Shown piece after piece: positions 56,159 through 64,000 of a stretch of DNA of 64,000 bases (the first letter of the stretch is position 1; each line of letters opens with the position of its first letter). The stretch spans positions 1 to 64,000 of the forward strand of contig NW_026570255.1 of assembly GCF_019649055.1 (NCBI RefSeq), given 5' to 3'. This stretch comes from Paramacrobiotus metropolitanus (taxonomy: Eukaryota; Tardigrada; Eutardigrada; Parachela; Macrobiotidae). Under the pieces are notes generated by a model. The model made no database searches, was not told the origin of the DNA, and worked only from the letters and a program-made list of their open reading frames with translations. Position numbers and translations under genes: made by a program.

Positions 56159-58195
56159 ATGAGCGAAATGGCGGTTCAGTCTGCTTTAAATACGTATTTT
56201 TCGACGGGAAGACGTCGTGGATGCTTCAACCTGGGCTATGCCGTGATGGTTAATCTGATATCCGATGAATTGTACCTGGGATTTCTTCAAGACACGGACG
56301 AAGAGCGGCTCTTCATAGATTTCGACTGTGCCGATATCGCCCCTTGTTGGGTGGCAGCTAAACAAGTATGGATGACTTCCAGTCACGCGTACGGTCACCT
56401 CAACACACTGGAAGAAATGCAGTACGAACCTCTGCATGTTGCACTACGAAACACTCCCACCGGTCCCTATGTTTACCGCCCCGGGAAACTTGCGCAGCAA
56501 AGCACGGAGGGAAATTTATTTCTGAGCTGTGTCGTTGTGGATAACCTGGATAACGGGGAAGACTTTTACGTTGTACATCCCTGGCAGATAGCCGATACGA
56601 ACAGCATCCCGCGGTTTCCAACGGATGAATCAAACTATCAACCTCACCCGCGAAAAGTGGTGATCCCGGTAAGCACCATGGAACTGTTGGATATCGATGA
56701 GTATCGTGTTATACGGATGCTGGATATGGTGTTCCGCGGGGGAAGACGCGAGAGGTCCTATCAGGAGTATGCGGATCGGTTGTTTGTGCGAATAAATGCG
56801 AAGAGCTTATATTTTCTTATTGGGCATATACAGTGCTCGCACGTTAGTCCACTCTGTTGCCCGAATGAATGGGAATCGAACTGGTCTTGGAAGATTAATA
56901 CGGCGGAGAGAATTGCTGTGGGTGTGGAATACTATTTATCTCAGTACTGTGGAAAACCCGAACGATGTCCTGGCGGCCGCGAGTGCTCGATATCAGGTAG
57001 GTTGAGGTCATCAGAACGAAGAGAATATTCATTATTTTGTGAACGAATACGTTTGTATCAAGCATACTTTTCGTTTGGTGCAGACTGTACAGAGGATCAT
57101 GAATTGTTCGAGTATATGCCGCCTGAAATCATCTCGTTCGTTCTGGAATCTTTGGATATCCACTCTAAAGTCAGGGCGAAACGGTGAGCGCTTTACCTTC
57201 TTTATATGATTTGCCGCTACTATGCTGTGCAGTCTCTCAATATCGAAGTTTACATTTCAATAATAACTAATACTTAAATGTTAATACAACTGATACTTTA
57301 TTACTTAAAAAATAAATTCTCACTACTATAACCGATACTGATTCGTAATTAAGGAAGTAGCAATTATATTAGGTAATACCATACCAAGTCGTTCCCTTAC
57401 GATAATGCCTAAAAGAAAAGTACATGTAAAATCTAAATACAATAAGCACATTTAGTGTACAGAACATGCGCACTGTGGGATCTCTTGCTGCCGGATCCCG
57501 CTTTTAACGCGTGCATCATTCTGGACCTGGCTAATCTCAGCACGCAATGGCCGCTTTACCGAAAAACAGAGGGCTACCTGCTAGCGCGCTTACTGCACCA
57601 CACCGTTAACCGCAACACTCACGCCTTAGTTCTCCACAATCTCTTTCACCGCAACACGGACAACGGCGCTCTCAATAACTATTATCTGTTGCTTATCGTG
57701 CAGCTGCTAAAAATCAAGTGCATACTCCCGTTGATCATGCTGATGAATCTGCGCGTGCGCGTTGGCAGACTATATCCAACCGACGAAGATAATCCAGATG
57801 ATGAGAATTGGAGTGTCATGTATTTCCATGCGCTGGATTTGACGGATGTGTGCCAACGGTTGTTCATCAGAAACTACACGGTGGATTTTGACGCTTCTCC
57901 ATACTCCGCCGACTTTCTGGGCTGTGCGTTTCAGCATCCAATGCCGGGATTTGTCGAATCTAGGGGATCTTTCTCTATGAGTATCAGGATCCCCGAGATG
58001 AGCTTGCCTTATGCCCGTGGCAAAGCGGAGAAAGCAGAATGCCTGCAACAGTTCAAATCGGCGTTAATGGCCCACTGTCCTCCGGTGGATCCGGCAGTAA
58101 GGAAGCGCGTCATGGATCTTCACGCCAATTGGGTGAAAATGGTGCCGTATCCGGGACCGCAGTGGCTGGAGCTTCGGCAACTGCTGAAATTGTGA
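56159..58195 (+). CDS. divergent F-box protein, two-exon gene
   Basis: Exon 1 is 56159-57183 and exon 2 is 57463-58195. The donor CG|GTGAGC and acceptor TACAG|AACA join in phase to give about 585 aa. N-terminal domain (LGYAVMVNLISDELYLGFLQ, ERLFIDFDCADIAPCWV, PTGPYVYRPGKL) is diverged but recognisably the same layout. A central domain (about residues 170-310) has several cysteines (YCGKPERCPGGREC). The F-box is cut by the intron: FEYMPPEIISFVLESLDIHS then CALWDLLLPDPAF. The C-terminal region is leucine-rich and ends LRQLLKL. The stop at 58195 overlaps a GTGAGC donor, so a third exon from 58233 is possible, but that reading stops almost at once here. Same predicted role as the other members; substrate unknown. 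Confidence 0.75.
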
Positions 58196-58570
58196 GCTTG
58201 CTCATTAAGACAGGCGTTTCTCACATTTTCAGGGTTATTTGTATATTGTAGCTACGGAACGTATAAAAACCCTAAACGCCGGCGATTTTGGAGATTTTGG
58301 CGGAAATTGGACGTGAGGCATTTGGATGGAGATTTTCTGGGAAATCTCCAGCTAATTATCTTGGGGCGGGAGTACCCAGACGGCGCTGATCTGGCACCCA
58401 TCCCCGCGCCTACTCCCATCGATTTCGTGTGTTATGACAAAGGGGGTTGCTACCACTGTGGTTGGACAGAATGCACCGATACTCGGATTTCTAGACAGGT
58501 TTTCTTTTCCGTGGATGAACAAGCCAACCAGTGTTCAACAAATTTATGTGTTCTTCACTGAATCTGCTTT
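58196..58570 (+). pseudogene. possible former third exon, cysteine-rich
   Basis: From about 58262 the plus strand is open (RRFWRFWRKLDVRHLDGD, IDFVCYDKGGCYHCGWTEC) to 58561. The homologous copy at 63.11-63.39 kb is open at the upstream edge, where this copy has a TAG and a TAA just after the acceptor TTTTCAG (58227-58232). This suggests an exon lost from the coding frame and now in the 3' untranslated region. The CxxC pair could have bound zinc. Confidence 0.45.
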
Positions 58571-60925
58571 CGAGTTACGAAACTCTTCGAATTTGGAATC
58601 TGACATATTGGTGTTTCGTGCTAGGGTTTCTTTTTGATGTTTCTTATTTTGTGTTGCATAATCGCATTATACTGATAATAGATTGCATAATTGTGGGATT
58701 TTTCTTACGTAAATAACTTAAAAATGGTTGAATTGATTGAAAAATTTTCAAGATTGCACCACAGAGTCTGGTGTACGGAAAAATGCAAGTAATCCAAAAC
58801 GAGCAAACTGTCCGGAATTTGCCAAAATAAAACGCTGGAAGAAAAATAACTAACTGGCCTAAGCAAACTTTATTGTATGTCGCCCATTCATTTAACAATG
58901 TGTTGTTGAGTCCACTTACCTTTTCGTATACAGATAGTGAGCTACATATATGCTAATCCAGCCTAATCGGATACCACAGCATCATAGGCTGGTCCACATA
59001 AACATCTTTACGAGCCAAGAAGTACAGCGTGATTTAATTTCTTTCTCTTGATTTATTTGAAGTGCATTTAATTAGATTGATGTTAACAACGCTGGCGACT
59101 GCACGAGGAAAGCGTCTGTTTGGGGCGTGTGTACGTACGTGGACCTTCGGCTGGCATTGATTGGCTGCATCTTTCCATTTTGCGCGGATCCGAGTGAGGT
59201 CTGCCGCATTGATAACCGCGTATTAGGTAGGCCAAGTGAAAACGGGACAGTTTTCCATACGATATGTATAAACATTGTAATTGTCAAAATTAATGAAGCA
59301 GTGTACGCTGTGCAATACTGAAGATTTTCTATTTTTACGGCCAAATCACGCTGCTGCTGCTTCGACGTTGCTTCACTGCCATGCCTATAACGCATTTCGA
59401 GAATCCTAGCAGTTTCTCAACGTGCGAAGAACGTACACGAGGAAGTCGAAGTCTTGAGACTGACGGCACAGGATTCAACATGCACCGGAAGCAGAGCGTT
59501 CGTTGATTTCGCTGCGCAGACAGACAAACGACAGACAAAACGAAAAACGGCTTCTTTTTGGGCAGACCATTCTATTCCCAACTGCTTAGTAAAGACAGAT
59601 AACGAACCCGGCCAATCCATTGGAGATCCTCTTGGGGTCACTTCTTGCAAGTTTTGGTGTTTTTATTAGACGTAGTTGTTTTGTATGGACATGATACACC
59701 TTAAATAGCTTACATTACTAGAAACCGTGATTATAATAATAATAATTGTCGTAAGAGGCATCGACAGATATACGTGCGCTCGAGTGGAAGACGGCGGTTG
59801 TTTGCCGCCATCTATGTTATTCGGTTTATAGCTAGATCAGCCGCTTAAAACAGGCGCTTCGAATTTGGAAACTACAAACAGCAGAATTCGTACTTACCAG
59901 CCATGCTAGCCAGTACAAGCCAATACCTGATTTGCGATAAGCAACCGGACTAGTACACATGCCCAGAAATCGCGAGCACAAGTCATAAAAAGTAATTAAA
60001 ATCAATTAAGACTGTGCTTACTAGGAACAGTCATGGTCACAGAGAGACGGGCCCGACTACCAAAAGTGACAATCGGTAGGCCGCAAGTGCACATGCACAT
60101 GCGAGAGGTAAAACGATGGATGAATCACAGGAGAAGGGAGAATTTGGTCTGCCCTGTGTCTGCCCGTGGCCGGTCCATCGCGCGTGCAGTTTTTCGCAAG
60201 GCGAAAGAGGCAAGCATTCCTTTCAAACGCATGACGCGGTGCCTCCGAGTCATGGTATCTGTAGCATGGGTACTAGCCGCTTGCTTATCGCAAATTCCAA
60301 AATGTTTTGTCTGTTACGTCGACCGTCCCACGTTCGGATGGTCTTAATGCTGTTATTGTTTTGTAATGTGATGTTTCTGAATGTAATGTTTAAAATCCTC
60401 GCTAATAACCAACTCAATAAAATTAAGAGACGCCGCGCGTCAGTGCAAACAAGGCAGTGTGCCCAGTGCAGTGCCAATAGCAGTTCACGGTTACTACTTA
60501 CTAGTAATCGCTACTCAGATTATGGCCGTCAAAAGAAACGCCGGCCTCGTTTCTATAAAGTAGAGCAGCCGATTTATCAGCAGAGCTATCCGCACGGCTA
60601 GTGATTGGTTGACCTTTTGACCGGTCGCCATCTTGCTTTGTTCATTCCGCTGCACAGCATTCGCCGCGCTGCGGCTAAGCTCATTTGCGTTCTTTGTCGT
60701 TGGCTGCACTAAAAATTCGGAGTTGATTTATGATTTGGAATTGGTTCGCTAGTTATTTTATTCTTCCTTTTCGGAAACAGCTCTTGCGCTTTTTTATTCG
60801 TTATTATTGATTGGTTTGACTGCCCACTAATTTTCGCGCTACGCGAGTAAAGGCACAATTTTCCTAATTTTTTAAAATTTTGTATCTGAGCTGTCGTTTC
60901 AGGAGGAATAACTAGGCTTCCAACC
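58571..60925. other. intergenic; first part duplicated at 63.4-64.0 kb
   Basis: The part up to about 59235 is homologous to 63.4-64.0 kb, with an insertion at about 58.85-58.97 kb. From 59.3 to 60.9 kb I see no gene; the frames at 60.03-60.60 kb have no recognisable features. TTTCAG just before the next gene's start (60895-60900) could be the acceptor of a 5'-untranslated intron. Confidence 0.5.
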
Positions 60926-62568
60926 ATGCCCAAGAGGCAGTACGCCAACAGCGTGGACATCCTGGGTGACGACGGGATGATGCGGCGTGGACGCGTGGTG
61001 GACTTGGCGTACCACGGACTCTTCATCGATCTCCTCTGTCCCGACCGACACCGGGAATTCGTCCCATTCGACAGACTCTTCCCGCCTTACAAGAAGGTAA
61101 ACGGTAATCGGCCTCGTACTGTTTATAAAGAGTTTTCCACTGTAACCGTTGAAGCTCTCGTTCCAGAATCGCCGATGGGTCCGTGGATCTGGCTCCCGGG
61201 TGAGGCGGTAATTTTCGGATCCGGCGTGCCGCCGGACGAGCAGACAATCGGCCCCGTGGTCCATGTTCGCCGTACGACAAACGGAACTTCGCGCACCGAG
61301 GTCGTTCCCAGTAATCGAATTCGTAGGGAAGGTTCGCGCGAACCGATCCGTCCCGGGACTTTCGTTAAGGATAGCGTGCAGTTGGATGGTCAGTTTCGCT
61401 CAATGTCCGCGGAGAATGCCGAGACACTCATTCAGCGACTGAATTATGAAGTAAATCACGGGCACTTTGGTTTCACTATTAACGTGGTGAGTTTCGTTGA
61501 CGCTCGGTTAGAGTTCATCCCGTGGCGGGATTTCACCCGCCCACCAGACTGGCATTATCGACCTGCTGATCGCGTTTGGGCTCGATCAATTGTACTGCGC
61601 GCATTCTGGAACGTCGTTGCGGAATTGTATGGCGAGCTCAGCAGAAAATCCAACGTTTCACGCGACGATCAAGCAAATAACCCACAGACGGAATCGCTTC
61701 CGTTGGAATTGTTGGTAGAGGTATTTTTTACTTGGAAACCGCAAAGCAGACCGAGTTACGCAGCGTCTGCGCAGCGTGGAACTCGATGATGAACGCGCCA
61801 ACGCTGCTTGCTTGCATCATGATCATAGATGGCTATGATTATCGGTGGGATCGCGGATTCTCCGGCTTGGCGACGGTATTCAAACGCTTGTATCCTGGCA
61901 CGCAGCACGTGATACTGGTGAACGATAGGAGCTTGACCAACCAGCGCATTACGGGCATGATGCGGTTGTGCAAGATGATCGGCTATGTCGCTCAGCAGCG
62001 ACCCGGAATCCGCCTGCGAAACGTGGTGCTCCGCGGTTTCCAGTTCAGTGTGCAAGTGGACTGGTCCGCCAACGTGTCCGGATGTCCAGTACATCCGCCG
62101 GATCCTCCCGGGTTCCCGCGGAATGGAATGCATCTGTATCGGCTGCAGGATTTGATTGCAGCGTGCAGTCGTCTCCCGTGTAATACCATTCTCATGTCAA
62201 ACTGTATGGTTCGTTTGGTCTGCTGTAATTATGTTTCAGAATTGCGGCGCCGGCAGCTGACAGCCCGGATTCCGCAACTGCCCATACGTGGGGAATTCGG
62301 CTGCTTTGTGTGGGACGCGTTGGAGGCGGCGGTGCCGATGGTGAGCGAATGGAAGCTGCAAGAGCTCTCGCGCTGGATGAAAGGCATTACGGATGGACGC
62401 AAGAAATCGTTATGCGCCATGCTGTATGCCACACAATCCTGTGATCCGCGTCCGTCCTCGCATTATAACGGCAAGAAGTGGATGGTGGATGACCTGCAAG
62501 ATTTACAGGTAGAGTATCTGTCGCCTGTCTGCCGGTATTTCCTTTTGCAGCTGCAGAAGACGTTTTGA
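60926..62568 (+). pseudogene. intronless F-box family gene I with one frameshift
   Basis: From a well-placed ATG (CAACCATGCC) one frame runs 61 codons short of 350 through the N-terminal domain (ANSVDILGDDGMMRRGRVVD, VEALVPESPMGPWIWLPGEA), the linker (QFRSMSAENAETLIQRLNYE) and into the F-box (LPLELLVEVFF). There, at a run of six T at about 61724, it shifts by one base. The homology resumes in the next frame (YLETAKQTELRSVCAAWNSM) and runs unbroken to the stop at 62568, including the C-terminal domain (MHLYRLQDLIAACSRLPCNT, FGCFVWDALEAAVP) and the last-exon sequence (CDPRPSSHYNGKKWMVDD). Both introns of the typical gene are exactly absent. A single base in a homopolymer may well be a sequencing error, in which case the gene is intact, about 547 aa. 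Confidence 0.8.
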
Positions 62569-64000
62569 TAGACTGATGATTTCGAAGCCAGCTGTGGATG
62601 ACAGCTTGATAATGGTGCTTCAGGTATTTTATGGTTGATAGCTGATGCGCTTTCTCATTTTTTTCATGCAGTAATACCAAAATTGGACATCGGTCTGTTA
62701 TTCGCCTGTTTTTGCTGGACAATATTTTAGGATCGTTTTTGCTGATTGTAACATCTTTCGTATGGAACTTCACGCTAAGTGGGTGAAAATGGTGCCAGAT
62801 CCGGGACTGAAGTGGCAGGAGCATCGATAGCTGCTGAAATTGTAAGCTTCTGAATAGTTTTCATAGTGAAAACTTCGCTCGTGAATTTCTAAGCGTTAAC
62901 TTAAGAAAGTGTACCGGGTGCAATGTAAAAGCTAAAACTTTTAGCTTTTACATAGCTGCTGATCGCACAATCTTTTAGCCTAGAAGAGTTTGCGATCCGC
63001 AGCTATTCTTCCAGCGCGCCACCTGGAAGAGGTGTAGGTGACCCAAATTTGAAACCGCATAATTTAAGTGGCTGAAATAAGAGAAATATCGAACTACTGA
63101 ATGGTTAGATGCAACTGGTGTCTTACAAGGTTATTTGTATGCTGCAGCTACGGAACATACGAAGCCCTAAACGTAGACGATTCTGGCGATTTTGGCGGAA
63201 ACAAGACGTGAGGCACTTGGATGGAGTTGTCCCGGGGAATCTGCAGCTGACCATCCTGGTGCGGGATTATCCAGACGACGCTGAACTGGCGCCCATCCGC
63301 GCGCCCACTCCAATCGATTTCGTGTGTTATGACAAGGGGCTGCTACCACTGTGGTTGGTCCGAATGCGCCGATACTCGGATTTCTAAGCTGTCTTTCTTT
63401 TCCTCGGATTGCTGACAAGTCAACAAGTGTACAAGTATACAAGTACAGCAACTTTATGTGTTCTTGGTTGATTTTTTGCTTCCGAGTTAAAAAACTCTTT
63501 GGATTTACTCTTTTAATTTCGAATCTGACCTATTGGTGTTTCATACTGGGGTGTCTTTTGATGTTTCTCATTTTAGGTTGTATAATCACGTAATACATTG
63601 CATAACTGTGGAATTTTATAACGAAAATAGCTTGAAAATGGGTGAATTGATTCTGAAATTTTCAAGTACCCCAAGAAGAGCAAACTGTCCGGAATTTACG
63701 AAAAATAAGCAGCTGGATAATCGGATACGACAGTATCATATACCGGCCCACCTAAACATCTTTACGAGTCAAGAAGTACAGGTTGATTTAATTTGTTTCT
63801 CTTGATTTGGCTAATGTGCACTTAATTAGATGATGGCTAACAACGCCGGCAACGACTGCACGTGGTTAAAGCTTTTGTTTGGTGCGCTTGTATGAGTTGT
63901 ATGTACATGCGTGGACAGTCGCATGCCACTGATTGGCTGTCTCTTTCCATTGGGCGGATTAGAGTTAGTTTTGCCGGATAGATAACCGCGTATTCTTTAG
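62569..64000 (+). pseudogene. duplicated 3' end of the 56-58 kb gene
   Basis: Starts about 62762 with homology to the last 25 codons of that gene (ELHAKWVKMVPDPGLKWQEH is its reading after a base change, followed by a stop). It resumes at about 63.11 kb with the cysteine-rich exon (NIRSPKRRRFWRFWRKQDVR, IDFVCYDKGLLPLWLV) and continues through the downstream flank to the window end. A perfect hairpin at 62923-62953 lies in the extra sequence between the two blocks. No F-box or upstream parts. Confidence 0.7.
62923..62953. repeat. perfect 15-bp inverted repeat
   Basis: ATGTAAAAGCTAAAA and TTTTAGCTTTTACAT flank a single C. It is absent from the paralogous block at 58.2 kb, so it arose after the duplication. 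Confidence 0.8.

Noticed and set aside
58307-58561. Independent small zinc-binding protein gene
   Set aside because: It lacks an ATG start and matches the end of a spliced exon in its duplicate; more likely a former third exon.
60033-60601. Overlapping plus-strand frames as a gene
   Set aside because: No recognisable domain, overlapping frames, basic composition as expected of non-coding GC-richer DNA.

Overview
This is a stretch of eukaryotic, almost certainly invertebrate, nuclear DNA. Genes carry short GT-AG introns, there are no bacterial operon features, and the window is packed with mobile elements and decaying gene copies. I cannot name the species from sequence alone; a small-genome ecdysozoan such as a tardigrade is only a guess.

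The genic theme is one expanding family of F-box proteins. A typical member has a novel N-terminal domain (motifs like RYGxVVDVAxDGLxVDL, VEILVPETPxxPWxW and DIVPxxRxR), a linker domain (FRSLSxExAxxLIxRLN), an F-box (LPVELWQEVFSHLxTxxQT), a long C-terminal domain (LATVxKxLRPGTHRVI, LEDxxxxCxxLPCDT, FGCALWDALEAxLP) and a separate last exon (LCALQSADPRPxxHYxGKKWCVDG). About fifteen copies or fragments lie on both strands. Intact or nearly intact genes are at 35.1-38.5 kb (+, divergent), 48.3-50.2 kb (+, broken only by a 17-bp tandem duplication), 51.3-53.9 kb (-, intact), 56.2-58.2 kb (+, divergent, intact) and 60.9-62.6 kb (+, intronless, one base missing in a T run). Clear pseudogenes or fragments are at 1.3-2.25 (-), 2.25-3.9 (+), 25.6-27.65 (-), 27.65-27.95 (-), 29.0-30.4 (+), 30.9-31.6 (-), 42.4-42.9 (-), 43.6-45.2 (+) and 47.7 kb (+).

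From 4.49 to 22.77 kb lies a single 18.3-kb Ty3/gypsy-like LTR element on the minus strand, bounded by about 280-bp direct repeats that are about 96% identical. In minus-strand order it holds a coiled-coil ORF, gag with a CCHC knuckle, about 3 kb of unrecognised ORFs, a broken pol and then about 6.5 kb of further unrecognised ORFs. Pol shows RT joined across its missing catalytic core, a shortened RNase H, and an integrase with frameshifts and a missing segment. A separate minus-strand reverse transcriptase relic lies at 23.3-25.2 kb.

Non-autonomous elements include three foldback-like elements made of short repeats in inverted arms (2.99-3.76, 36.11-37.05, 39.98-40.55 kb) and a 717-bp MITE-like element (34.15-34.87 kb). 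Two foldbacks interrupt F-box genes and have candidate target duplications. The 3' end of the 56-58 kb gene is duplicated at 62.76-64.0 kb. The whole window reads as a birth-and-death gene cluster being shuffled by transposons.
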